Shown here in pieces: positions 17,606-25,954 of a stretch of DNA of 64,000 nucleotides. Origin of the DNA: CAVSCD01 sp963726335 (GTDB lineage: Bacteria; Acidobacteriota; Aminicenantia; Aminicenantales; UBA8522); NCBI GenBank assembly GCA_963726335.1, contig CAVSCD010000001.1, positions 4,139-68,138 of the forward strand, in the 5' to 3' direction. The notes under the pieces are model-generated. The model was not told the DNA's origin, made no database searches, and saw only the letters and a program-made list of their open reading frames with translations. The first letter of the stretch is position 1, and each line of letters begins with the position of its first letter. The translations under genes were made by a program, and so were the position numbers.

Positions 17606-19092
17606 ATGAAGATTCAGCTGAAGGCCATGAGACAAAGAGCCGGGCTGGCGGCTCTCGGCATTTTTCTACTTCTGCCGGCAGCCGCCTCCAAGAAAGATAC
17701 GCCTGGACAGGACGCCGCTTCCCAGCAGCAAACGGCGCGCGAAAGAACTCTTGCCAAGTGGACCGGTGACCTGGACGGAATGATCGAGCGCCGCATCATC
17801 CGTGTCCTGACGACCTACTCCAAGACGAACTACTTTGTCGACAAAGGGACCCAGCGCGGTCTGGTTTACGACACCGTCAGCCTGTTGGAGGACGACCTCA
17901 ACAAAAAACTCGAAAACAAACACATCCGGGTGCAAGTGCTCATCCTGCCGGTCTCGCACGATGAGCTCATCCCGGCCTTGCTGGAAGGCCGGGGCGACAT
18001 CGTGACCGGCAGGATGGTCACCGAGCCGCTCAAGGAGAAGGTCGATTTCGCCAACCCGACCCGGACCGGCGTTTCGGCCATTGTCGTCACCGGCCCGGGC
18101 GCCCCGCCGGTCAACACGGTTGACGACCTCGCCGGGAGAGAAGTTTACCTCCAGCTATCCTTGGTCAGTCCCCAGGGCATCGAACGCTTCAACGCCGAAC
18201 TGGCCAAGAAAGGCCTGGCGCCCGTGAAGATCGTGCCGGCACCCGAGGTCCTGGCCGAGGAGGATATCCTCGAGATGGTCAACGCCGGCCTGGTCAAGGC
18301 CACCCTCGCCTACGACTACATCGCCGAGTTCTGGCAGCAGGTTTTTCCGAAGATCGTCCTCAACAGGGGGGCCGCCACGAAGACCGACGGCCAGATCGCG
18401 ATGATGATCCGCAAGAACAGCCCGCAGCTCAAGGCCGAATTGAACGAGTTTCTGGCGCGCTATCCCGCAGGTTCGCTGCAGCGCAACATGCTGTTTCAGA
18501 AGTATCTCAAAAGCGTCAAGTACGCCAAGGAGGCGACGTCCGAAGCGGAGAGAGCCAAGCTCGAGAGCACCGTCGCCCTCTTCCGAAAAGTACGGCGAGC
18601 AATACTCGATCGATTACCTGCTGATGATGGCGCAGGGCTACCAGGAATCGCAGCTCGACCAGGACGCCAAGAGCCAGGTGGGGGCGATCGGCGTGATGCA
18701 GGTGATGCCGGCCACCGGACAGGAATTGGAGGTCGGGGACATCACGCAGGTCGAGCCCAACATCCACGCCGGTGTGAAGTACATCCGCTACATGATGGAC
18801 CACTATTACGCGAACGAGCCCATGGACAAGCTCAACAAGGGCCTGTTCGCCTTCGCCGCCTACAACGCCGGCCCCGGGCGCATCAGCCAGTTGCGCAAGC
18901 GCGCCGCCGAACGCGGGCTCGACCCCAACAAGTGGTTCAACAACGTGGAGGTCGTGGCGGCCGAGTCCATCGGGCGGGAGACGGTCCAGTATGTCGCCAA
19001 CATCTACAAGTACTATCTCGCCTACCAGATGTACATGGAAGAACAGGCAGAAGCGTCAGAAGGCCAAAGACGAAGCGGCGGGCAAGAAATAG
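17606..19092 (+). CDS. mltF: MltF-like membrane-bound lytic murein transglycosylase, frameshifted
   Basis: About 495 codons. After a signal peptide (MRQRAGLAALGIFLLLPAAA) there is a solute-binding-protein-3-like domain (about 45-300: RRIIRVLTTYSKTNYFVDKG, GDIVTGRMVTEPLKEKVDFA, FLARYPAGSLQ). A soluble lytic transglycosylase domain follows (after a shift near 18590): MAQGYQESQLDQDAKSQVGA with the catalytic Glu in YQESQ, GVMQVMPATGQELEVGD, GVKYIRYMMDHYY and GLFAFAAYNAGPGRIS. This two-domain order is that of MltF, which cleaves peptidoglycan to 1,6-anhydromuropeptides. A second shift near 19045 restores the Lys-rich end ...KDEAAGKK at 19090-19092. Confidence 0.88.
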
Positions 19093-19102
19093 GATTGCCG
19101 GG

Positions 19103-19921
19103 TCAATGAGATTCTGTGGTTGAATCTCCGGTCGTTTGGCTCAGATCCCGATGGAGCTCGATGATGCTCTGCTGGCTTGTCTTGATGGCTCCCTGCACGG
19201 GCTGGTCAAGATCCAAAATGAGCCACATCACCGCCGCCACGAGCAGCGCGAGCGCTGTTGTCAGCAGGCGCATCCTTCTTCGTTGCGACCCAAAATAACT
19301 TCCGACTAACCACAACAAGGTTGTGGATACGATAAAAAGCACGAGGTAAATGGAGAAAGGAACGCGGTTCCTGAAGGCCGCCAATCTTTTGGCGTGAAGG
19401 TCGATCATCTCATTCAGGGTCACAAGAAATATCGAGATGATCGGACTGGGACTCTCCCTGGCGAGGACGGCCGCGGGCGACCAAAGCAAACCATGCAGCT
19501 GCTTGGCCCGGTTGTCCCATTCGCGGATTTTCTCCGGACCGGGGGCCCTCGTGCTCCCGATCTCCACCCGGAGTGCCGTATATTGGCGCAGCAATTCCTG
19601 GATCTCGGAACTCCGAGGCTCGGGCAATGTTTTGGCCCGAAGATAGGTGGTGCCGATCGCATTGGCCTCTTCGATAACCAATTGTCTTCGTTGTTCAAAG
19701 CGGCCCGCCGACATCGAATAGGTGAACCCCAGCAAGAGTGCCAGCAGGGTCATGACTCCGGCGAACAAGAACGCAATATCTCCCTTTTCGGCGCCGTCTG
19801 GGCTACTTTTTCCCCCCGCCTTTTTGGCCCAAAAACCGATTTCCACGGCCAGCATCAGCACGCCCATAAGAACCAGGCAGATCAGGAGCGGGTTGGATTG
19901 ATACAAGATGTTTCCCAACAT
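19103..19921 (-). CDS. DUF4239 (bestrophin-like) integral membrane protein
   Basis: 272 aa from the ATG at 19921 (GGAGG 8 nt upstream). N-terminal helices (NPLLICLVLMGVLMLAVEIG; GDIAFLFAGVMTLLALLLGF) precede the hallmark FTYSMSAGRFEQRRQLVIEE and EANAIGTTYLRAKTLPEP. A long soluble region follows, then two C-terminal helices (FSIYLVLFIVSTTLLWLVGS; LLTTALALLVAAVMWLILDL) and 'LDQPVQGAIK'. The pattern G-x-x-YS-x-A-x-x-R-x-x-R-x-x-x-V-x-EA-N-A-I-G defines the family. Transport function has not been established. It converges with the mltF-like gene (10 bp apart). Confidence 0.8.
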   Translation of the reverse strand: MLGNILYQSNPLLICLVLMGVLMLAVEIGFWAKKAGGKSSPDGAEKGDIAFLFAGVMTLLALLLGFTYSMSAGRFEQRRQLVIEEANAIGTTYLRAKTLPEPRSSEIQELLRQYTALRVEIGSTRAPGPEKIREWDNRAKQLHGLLWSPAAVLARESPSPIISIFLVTLNEMIDLHAKRLAAFRNRVPFSIYLVLFIVSTTLLWLVGSYFGSQRRRMRLLTTALALLVAAVMWLILDLDQPVQGAIKTSQQSIIELHRDLSQTTGDSTTESH

Positions 19922-20072
19922 GGGAGCTTCCTCCGGTTTCTTAAATCGTTTGGGCTTGGCCATCATTATACATAAGCAGGCCGCCTTGGCAATCGGGCCT
20001 GCATTCCCCCTCACGACCGCGGGGGAGATGCCGGCTGGCGGTTGAAAGGGGAGAGCTCCAGCTCATAAGACA

Positions 20073-20117
20073 TGGGACCAAGGTCCCATTGAACTCGCTT
20101 TCCAATCCCCGCATACT
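20073..20117 (+). promoter_or_regulatory. palindrome-containing promoter of the OmpA-like gene
   Basis: TGGGAC-CAAG-GTCCCA (20073-20088) is a perfect palindrome in its arms and abuts TTGAAC (20089-20094); 17-nt spacer; CATACT (20112-20117). The ATG lies 30 bp downstream. The extended repeat ATGGGACCAAGGTCCCAT has 18 bp. Confidence 0.75.
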
Positions 20118-20146
20118 GGGTTCACACAATAGAAAGGAGTCGACAC

Positions 20147-21573
20147 ATGATCAAACGAAAACTTATGCACCCAGGGCTCAGACTGGCGCTGGCGCTGCTC
20201 ATGGCGAGCGTCATGGCCGCCGCCGCCCTGGCGGCGGAAATCCCGCTCACGGCGCTGGTGCTGCCCGAGGGGAAGAGCCTGACCGTGAATTTCGCCCCGA
20301 CCAAGCGGGCGCCGGCCAAGGCGACGATGGCCGCCGCCCTCAAGTTCGAGAAAGGCCAGGCCGCCATCGACCTGAAGTTCGAGCTGATGGAGCCGGCGGT
20401 GCTGTTCGGCGGAGACATCTCGGCCTATGTGCTTTGGGCGGTCACGAGCGACGGCTTGGCCGAGAACCTCGGCGAGGTGCTGGTCGACCGGAAGGAGTGC
20501 TCCGGCACGCAGTCCTACTCGACCGGCAAGAAGATCTTCGCCCTGATGGTCACGGGGGAGCCGCTGGCCGTGGTCACCCGGCCGACGGACGTGGTGCTTT
20601 TCACCTCCGGCCAGGTGCCGGCCAAGACAGGCGGGCAGCACGCCGTTCAAGTTCAGCGGGTTCGGCACGGGAGCCAGGCCGGGGCTCGAGAGCATCGCCG
20701 GGATCCAGTATAACGACGATACTCCGGTGGCCATCAAGCAGGCCCAGAAAGCGCTCGAGCTCGCCGAGGCCATGAAAGCGGGTGACGTGAATCCGGCCGC
20801 CGTCCGCGACGCGAACACGGCCTTCGCCAAGGCGAACAGCACGGCCAACGCCGGCGGCAGCAAAAAGGTCATCACCGACTATGCCCGGCGGGCGGTGGAG
20901 TTGGCTTCCCAGGCCATCCGGGACACCACCCGGGCCAACGAGGCCAAGGCGGCGGCCGATGCCGCGGCCGCGCGGGCCGCGGAGAAGTCCGCCCTGGAGA
21001 ACCGCGCCGCGACGGCTGAGAGCGACGCCGAGCGGACGGCGCTGCTGCTGAAGGAAGTCGAGGCGCAGCGGGCGGCGCTGGCGTCTGGAGCGGGACGCGG
21101 TGAGAGCGGACCTGGCCAGAGTGGACACGGAACGGGCGGCCGTCGAGCAGGAGCGGGATGAGCTGGCGAAGATGCTCAAGGAGGCGCTGTCGAGCGTGGC
21201 GGATACCAACGAGACGGCGCGGGGGGTGATCGTGAACCTGTCCGGCATCCTCTTCGATGTGAATCAGGCGACCCTGAAGCCGGCGGCCCAGTTGAGCGTG
21301 GCCAAGCTGGCGGGGATCCTCACGGTCTTCCGGAACATGGACCTGAGCATCGAGGGCTACACCGATACGACCGGGACCGAGGACCTGAACATGAAGCTGT
21401 CCAATGACCGGGCCAAGACCGTGTATGATTTCCTGCAGGCGCAGGGGATCGCGGCCGGCCGGATGAAGTACCAGGGCTTCGGGCCGGCCAACCCGGTGGC
21501 GGCCAACGACACCGAGGCCGACAGGGCCAAGAACCGCCGGGTGGAAGTGGTTCTCACCCAGGCGCCAAAATAG
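20147..21573 (+). CDS. OmpA-family outer-membrane/peptidoglycan-linking protein, frameshifted twice
   Basis: About 475 codons. A signal peptide (MHPGLRLALALLMASVMAAA ... ALAAE) is followed by a beta-rich N-domain (FAPTKRAPAKATMAAALKFE ... PTDVVLFTSGQVPAKT). A long Ala-rich coiled coil (about 200-330: VAIKQAQKALELAEAM, ELASQAIRDTTRANEAKAAA, ERDELAKMLKEAL) leads to a C-terminal OmpA domain: LSGILFDVNQATLKPAAQLS, LSIEGYTDTTGTEDLNMKLS, SNDRAKTVYDFLQAQGI and EADRAKNRRVEVVLTQ, carrying the peptidoglycan-binding Asp and Arg. Shifts lie near 20630 and 21085. It should tether the outer membrane to the wall, and the coiled coil could act as a spacer. Confidence 0.85.
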
Positions 21574-21585
21574 AATTGATGGGGT

Positions 21586-21607
21586 TTGGTCTCAGGGTCA
21601 ATTGACC
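21586..21607 (+). promoter_or_regulatory. degenerate copy of the palindrome next to TTGACC
   Basis: TTGGTC-TCAG-GGTCAA (21586-21601) abuts TTGACC (21602-21607), in register with the other sites but with mismatched arms. The nearest good -10 (TATAAT, 21630-21635) is 22 nt away, which is too far. It precedes the GPW-repeat gene. Low confidence. Confidence 0.35.
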
Positions 21608-21708
21608 TGCGGCGGCATTCGTCAAGCTTTATAATAGAAAGGACAAGAGTCCTGGGATTTCGCATTTTTCAGGCGTTTATGCCGAGGATCGAGAAGGTAG
21701 GTGTATCC

Positions 21709-24177
21709 ATGAACAACTTGAGTTATAGGCGTGTTTGGATATTCTGCCTGCTCGTGCTTTTGGGCGCCGCCTGGACTTGGGCCCCGATTGAAGCGCAGAA
21801 GCCGCCGGCCAAAACTGCACCGGACAAGGCGGCACCCTCCGACGTTCAGGAAGGCTGGCCGCGGGAGGCGAAGAGCGGCGCCGTCAACTTCAAGGTTTAC
21901 CAGCCCCAGCTCGAGTCTTGGGACGGCGTCTTGCTCCAGGCCTATGTGGCCATCGAAGTCACGGTCGCGAGCACCGAAGGTGCCTCCTACGGGGCGGCCC
22001 TGATTTCAGCCCGCACCGAAGTGGATAAGGTGAACAGGATGGTGACTCTGGACGACCTCAAGATCGTCAAGGTCCTTTTTCCGGCGACGCCGGACAGGGA
22101 ACCGCTCTACCTCCAGGCGCTTCAGAAAAGCGTGGTTCCCAAGACGAGGCTCATCGCCCTGGACCGCCTGGAGGCCGATCTCGCGATCAACGAGGCCGCC
22201 AAGAAGTTCGAGGCGGTGCCGATCAAGAACGACCCGCCCCGCATCGTTTTCTCGACCGTGCCCGCGATCCTGGTGTACATCGACGGCGATCCGGCCTACC
22301 GCCCGGTCAAGGGCCTGAAGCTCCAGCGCGTCATCAACACCCGTCCGCTGGTCTTGAAGGATACCCAAGGCAAGAACTATCTCCACCTGTTTGACGGCTG
22401 GCTGGAAGCGCCGGCGCTCACCGGCCCCTGGACCGTATGCCAGGCGCCGCCGGGCGACCTCGATAAGGCCCTCAAAGACGCGATCGCCGGCGGGCAGGTC
22501 GACCTGCTCGAGGGGAAAAGCGACCCCGAGCAGGAGGAAGAAAAACCGACTTTGGCCAAGGGGCCGGTTCCCCTGGTCATCGCTGCAACTTCGCCCACGG
22601 AGCTCATCGTCACCGAGGGCGAAGTCCAGTATGTCGCCATCCCCGGCACCTCCCTGCTTTATGCGGAGAATACGACAGGGAACGTTTTTAAACACAGCGG
22701 GCAGCAGAAATTCTACGTGCTCGTTTCCGGGCGATGGTTCCGTTCGGCCTCCACGAACGGGCCCTGGGAATTCGCTCCCTATGGCGACCTCCCGCCCGAT
22801 TTCGCCAAGATCCCCGACGACAGTCCAAAAGAAAACGTGAAGGCCTCCGTCCCCGACACGCCGCAAGCGATCGAAGCCGTCATCGCCAACCACGTTCCTC
22901 AGACGGCCGACGTGGACCGCGCGAAGGCGAAGCTGAACCCGCCCCAGTTCGACGGCCCGCCGGTTTTCAAAGGCGTCGATGGAACGGACCTCGAGTATGT
23001 CGTGAATACCGCGACGCCGATCGTTCGCCTTGACGCTCGGACGTTCTACGCGGTCGAGAACGGCATCTGGTTCAAGGCGGCGTCGGTCGACGGGCCGTGG
23101 GCGGTAGCGGACTCGGTGCCGACGGCGATCTACACCATCCCCCCGAGCTCGCCCCTGCATTTCATCACTTATGTCAAGGTCTACTCGGCGAACGCGGACA
23201 CCGTGAACGTGGGCTATACGCCCGGCTACTACGGGAGCTGCGTCACGCGGGGCTCGGGCTACGTCGTCGCCTACGGCACCGGCTACAGTTATGCGCCCTG
23301 GGTGGGTTCCGTCTGGTACGGCCCGCCGATGACCTACGGTTTCGGCTGCAGCATGTGTTACAGCCCGTGGACGGGCTGGACTTACGGGTTCGGGTTCGGC
23401 TGGCACTGGGGCATGCCGATGGCTCCCGTCGGCTGGGGCTGGGGCATGTACCCCTGGTGGGGGCCCGTCGGTTGGGGGTACTATTATCCTTATCCCTATT
23501 ATCATCCGCCCTACGGATGGTATGGCGGCGTCGCCTGGGGCGTGCGCGGAGCCGCCGCCTGGGGCCCCGGGGGCTGGGCGGCGACGACCGGCAACGTCTA
23601 CCACCGGTATGGCAGCACCGCGGGGGTAACGCGGAGATCCGGGGGCTACAATGCCTGGACCGGCAACCGCTGGGCCAACCAGGTGGGGATGTCCTACAAC
23701 TCCAAAACCGGTAACCTTGCCGCCGGACAGAGAGCCGCCGTTGGCAATGTCTATTCGGGCAACTACGCCTACGGGAGCCGGGGGACCGTGACCAACGTGG
23801 GCTCGGGCAGAACCGTAACCGGCGGCCAGGCGACCGTGGGCAACATCCGCACGGGCGACCAAACGAGCGCGGCTTGGCTCCGCGGCGAGCAGGGAGGCGT
23901 GGCGAAAGTCGGAGATGACATTTACGCCGGCAAGGACGGGACGGTCTACCGTAAGGGTGAAAACGGCTGGGAGCAGAATTCCGGGAGCGGCTGGAGCTCG
24001 ACAAATCGCCCCGCGCCGACGACTTCAGGCTCTCAATCGGACAGGCAGCCTTCCGCGACGCCGCAGGCTTCGCAATTGGACAGGCAGCAGCAGGCTCGGT
24101 CGCAGGGGCAGGCCAGGACACAGGGTTTCAGCTCAGGTGGCTATCGCTCCGCCGGCGGCGGCCGCCGCCGGCGGTAG
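21709..24177 (+). CDS. large exported GPW-repeat, Gly/Tyr/Trp-rich protein (annotated in relatives as carbohydrate-binding V/XII-like)
   Basis: 822 aa from the ATG at 21709. Signal peptide RRVWIFCLLVLLGAAWTWAP, then a Pro/Lys linker. Residues 60-500 hold three copies of a 'W-x-x-A-x-x-x-G-P-W' unit: DGWLEAPALTGPWTVCQAP, GRWFRSASTNGPWEFAPYG and GIWFKAASVDGPWAVADS. Each follows a strand pair with 'F/Y-L/V'. Residues 510-640 are extraordinarily rich in Gly, Tyr, Trp and Pro (e.g. GWHWGMPMAPVGWGWGMYPW). The C-terminal 180 residues are Gly/Ser/Thr/Asn-rich with repeated 'GN(V/I)xxG' units and end in an Arg tail. It looks like a cell-surface or matrix protein. Function unknown. It is intact, unlike many neighbours. 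Confidence 0.75.
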   Translation: MNNLSYRRVWIFCLLVLLGAAWTWAPIEAQKPPAKTAPDKAAPSDVQEGWPREAKSGAVNFKVYQPQLESWDGVLLQAYVAIEVTVASTEGASYGAALISARTEVDKVNRMVTLDDLKIVKVLFPATPDREPLYLQALQKSVVPKTRLIALDRLEADLAINEAAKKFEAVPIKNDPPRIVFSTVPAILVYIDGDPAYRPVKGLKLQRVINTRPLVLKDTQGKNYLHLFDGWLEAPALTGPWTVCQAPPGDLDKALKDAIAGGQVDLLEGKSDPEQEEEKPTLAKGPVPLVIAATSPTELIVTEGEVQYVAIPGTSLLYAENTTGNVFKHSGQQKFYVLVSGRWFRSASTNGPWEFAPYGDLPPDFAKIPDDSPKENVKASVPDTPQAIEAVIANHVPQTADVDRAKAKLNPPQFDGPPVFKGVDGTDLEYVVNTATPIVRLDARTFYAVENGIWFKAASVDGPWAVADSVPTAIYTIPPSSPLHFITYVKVYSANADTVNVGYTPGYYGSCVTRGSGYVVAYGTGYSYAPWVGSVWYGPPMTYGFGCSMCYSPWTGWTYGFGFGWHWGMPMAPVGWGWGMYPWWGPVGWGYYYPYPYYHPPYGWYGGVAWGVRGAAAWGPGGWAATTGNVYHRYGSTAGVTRRSGGYNAWTGNRWANQVGMSYNSKTGNLAAGQRAAVGNVYSGNYAYGSRGTVTNVGSGRTVTGGQATVGNIRTGDQTSAAWLRGEQGGVAKVGDDIYAGKDGTVYRKGENGWEQNSGSGWSSTNRPAPTTSGSQSDRQPSATPQASQLDRQQQARSQGQARTQGFSSGGYRSAGGGRRRR

Positions 24178-24200
24178 GCGAGTCCGTCGCTGAACGAGTA

Positions 24201-24245
24201 TTGGACTAAGGTCCAATTGACGGCGGGCGCTTCGACCATCAAAAT
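24201..24245 (+). promoter_or_regulatory. palindrome-containing promoter of OMP copy A (best match)
   Basis: TTGGAC-TAAG-GTCCAA (24201-24216), perfect 6-bp arms, abuts TTGACG (24217-24222); 17-nt spacer; CAAAAT (24240-24245). The ATG of the outer-membrane protein is at 24282. Confidence 0.8.
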
Positions 24246-24281
24246 AGCACTCGTGTCCGGAAAATTCTTATTGGAGGTATT

Positions 24282-24956
24282 ATGGTGAAAAAATCTAAAG
24301 CACTGATGTTCGCCCTGGCGCTGGTTCTGGCATCGACAGCGGCCTGGGGCCAGGCCCGGTTTGAGATCACGCCGTTTGTCGGCTATCGCACGACCGGCAA
24401 CATCGATGGCGCCATCCAGGAGCTCAGCGAATTCAGCATCACGGACGGGCTGGCCTACGGTCTGAGCCTCGGTTACAGAGCGAGTCAGATGTTGACCATG
24501 GAAGTGCTCTGGAGCCGGGTCGATTCCCAGGTCACGGCGCGCGTCGGCGGGGGGGGCGAGGAGGAACTGGCCAAGATCGCCACCGATGCCATCCACGCCA
24601 ATTTTCTTTTCTTCGCTCTGAATGACCAGTACAAGGCACGTCCGTACTTTCTGCTCGGGCTGGGAGCGACGATCGCCAATCCCAAGGCCACCGATTTCAG
24701 CAACGGTGATATCAACCCCTCGGGCCAGACCATCGACCCTTCGGCGGCGTCCCGCTTTTCCTGGTCTCTCGGGGGCGGCGTCCTCATCAGCGCCAGCGAG
24801 AGGATCGGCATCAAGCTGCAGGCCAAATGGTTCCCGACCTACATCAACACCACGAGCGAGATCTGGGTCGATTGGTGGGGATACGCCTGGGTCGTTCCGG
24901 TCAACAATTACATGAACCAGTGGGAATTCACGGGCGGGCTGGTGTTCCGCTTTTAG
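24282..24956 (+). CDS. outer-membrane beta-barrel protein, copy A
   Basis: 224 aa. Signal peptide KALMFALALVLASTAAWGQA, then an 8-stranded OmpX/OmpW-like barrel: RFEITPFVGYRTTGNIDGAI, GLAYGLSLGYRASQMLTMEV, LWSRVDSQVTARVGG, ARPYFLLGLGATIANPKATD, SRFSWSLGGGVLISASERIG and the C-terminal strand NQWEFTGGLVFRF, ending in Phe as outer-membrane proteins do. Almost identical to the protein at 30183-30857. The acidic-Gly loop GGGGEEELAK is probably exposed. Ligand unknown. It is followed by the hairpin at 25004-25027. Confidence 0.85.
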   Translation: MVKKSKALMFALALVLASTAAWGQARFEITPFVGYRTTGNIDGAIQELSEFSITDGLAYGLSLGYRASQMLTMEVLWSRVDSQVTARVGGGGEEELAKIATDAIHANFLFFALNDQYKARPYFLLGLGATIANPKATDFSNGDINPSGQTIDPSAASRFSWSLGGGVLISASERIGIKLQAKWFPTYINTTSEIWVDWWGYAWVVPVNNYMNQWEFTGGLVFRF

Positions 24957-25003
24957 CGGATCGTCCGGAAAAGGAAGAACGAAGACATTACACGAAGACA
25001 TTA

Positions 25004-25027
25004 AAGGGGCACCCCAGGGTGCCCCTT
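25004..25027 (+). terminator. strong hairpin after OMP copy A
   Basis: Perfect 11-bp inverted repeat AAGGGGCACCC / GGGTGCCCCTT with a 2-nt centre. No U-run follows (TGATGATG), so it may be a Rho-independent-like stop or an mRNA stabiliser. It lies between two same-strand genes. Confidence 0.6.
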
Positions 25028-25103
25028 GATGATGTGCTCAAGGCTGATCTTACCGGGATTTTTCCGGGGGGTGAAAAGCCGAAGATTCAGGAGGAAGACA
25101 AAC

Positions 25104-25571
25104 ATGAAAAAAGCCGTGATTCTTTTCTTGGCGGTGTTACTGGCCGGGACGGCCTTATACTCTCAGCAGGAGACTTACCTCGAGCTGCTGCGGTCCGATC
25201 TGAGGACCCAAAAGTTGGCCGTCGTCACCGTGAACATGGCGCTCACCGACGCTCAGGGCCAGGTTTTTTGGCCGATCTACCGGAAGTACGAAGCCGAATT
25301 GACGACCCTCAACGACCAGACCGTCGCCTTGATCAAGGACTATGCCCAGAACTACGAGAAGATCACCGATGCCAAGGCCGACGCTTTGACAAAACAGGTC
25401 TTCGCGATCCACGGGGCCAGGCTTAAGCTCCAGGAAAAGTACTACAATGAGTTCGCCAAGGCCTTGAACCCGGTTCTGGCCGCCAAATACATGCAGATCG
25501 AGCGGCAGATCACGGCGGCGCTCGACCTCCAGATCGCCTCTCAGCTTCCCTTGGCCAAGAAATCGGAATAA
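25104..25571 (+). CDS. small periplasmic Spy/CpxP-like helical protein
   Basis: 155 aa from the ATG at 25104 (SD AGGAGG). A signal peptide (MKKAVILFLAVLLAGTALYS) precedes an all-helical mature protein: LELLRSDLRTQKLAVVTVNM, ALTDAQGQVFWPIYRKYEAE, LIKDYAQNYEKITDAKADAL and LKLQEKYYNEFAKALNPVLA. The L-T-x-x-Q element (LTDAQGQVF) and the helix-turn-helix arrangement with 'F-P-I/L-Y-x-x-Y' resemble LTXXQ/Spy-type periplasmic chaperones. No palindrome promoter is present directly upstream. Family assignment is moderate. Confidence 0.65.
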   Translation: MKKAVILFLAVLLAGTALYSQQETYLELLRSDLRTQKLAVVTVNMALTDAQGQVFWPIYRKYEAELTTLNDQTVALIKDYAQNYEKITDAKADALTKQVFAIHGARLKLQEKYYNEFAKALNPVLAAKYMQIERQITAALDLQIASQLPLAKKSE

Positions 25572-25634
25572 GAGGAAGACCGGCGACCGGAACGGAGATG
25601 CAGACGGCCGCCCGCATCTTGTCCTGACTTATGC

Positions 25635-25665
25635 CGCCCTCGCCGGAACCGTACCGGCGGGGGCG
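25635..25665 (+). terminator. GC-rich hairpin in the gap after the Spy-like gene
   Basis: Arms CGCCCTCGCCGG and CCGGCGGGGGCG (one G-T pair) around a 7-nt loop, with no U-run. The 25572-25954 gap otherwise holds the palindrome promoter at 25836-25881. At about 25727-25830 there is a short frame reading ICDFSGLIDSRISGFQIY that faintly resembles the start of an MFS transporter; I cannot support a gene there. Confidence 0.45.
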
Positions 25666-25835
25666 CGTTCCTCGCGGCGGGGCGGCGGATTCGATGACCT
25701 GTCGCTTTCCGGTTAACTGGAGTGGAGGGCGGGATCTGCGACTTCTCCGGGTTGATCGACAGCCGGATCAGCGGCTTCCAGATCTACGCCCTGCTGGGAT
25801 TCTGGGTCGCGGGCATAAACGGAAAGTCAATCACA

Positions 25836-25881
25836 TTGGGCTATGGCCCAATTGAGCGGACGTGGACTCTTCCCATATTAA
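25836..25881 (+). promoter_or_regulatory. palindrome-containing promoter of the TRAP operon (compensatory variant)
   Basis: TTGGGC-TATG-GCCCAA (25836-25851) abuts TTGAGC (25852-25857); 18-nt spacer; TATTAA (25876-25881). Relative to the best site both arms changed together (A to G on the left, T to C on the right), so symmetry is kept. The leader to the ATG at 25955 is about 65 nt. Confidence 0.75.
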
Positions 25882-25954
25882 GAATGTTTGTGGCATGATA
25901 GACGCTCTTGAATACCAAGTTCTTCACGCGCCCTGGTCGAAGGGCCGTGCCGGC

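Larger units (their letters stand above)
24201..24975 (+). repeat. direct repeat, copy A (promoter plus outer-membrane protein gene)
   Basis: About 775 bp that recurs at 30101-30876. The coding parts differ at only a handful of positions (start of signal peptide, SNGD versus SDGG). The promoter palindrome is identical, but the untranslated leader differs more. Homology ends shortly after the stop codon. The two copies flank the whole TRAP transporter locus in direct orientation. Confidence 0.9.

Noticed and set aside
20072..20089. The OmpA palindrome read as a promoter for the divergent DUF4239 gene
   Set aside because: On the minus strand it is followed by ATGTCT and no good -10 at 16-18 nt; only the plus-strand layout fits.
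23330..23560. Gly/Tyr/Trp-rich tract as an expanded DNA repeat
   Set aside because: The DNA shows no regular repeat unit; the bias is at the protein level and codons vary.
22006..23862. A 618-codon minus-strand frame opposite the GPW-repeat protein
   Set aside because: No recognisable domain and skewed Arg/Gly/Val composition; the plus-strand gene has a signal peptide and repeats.
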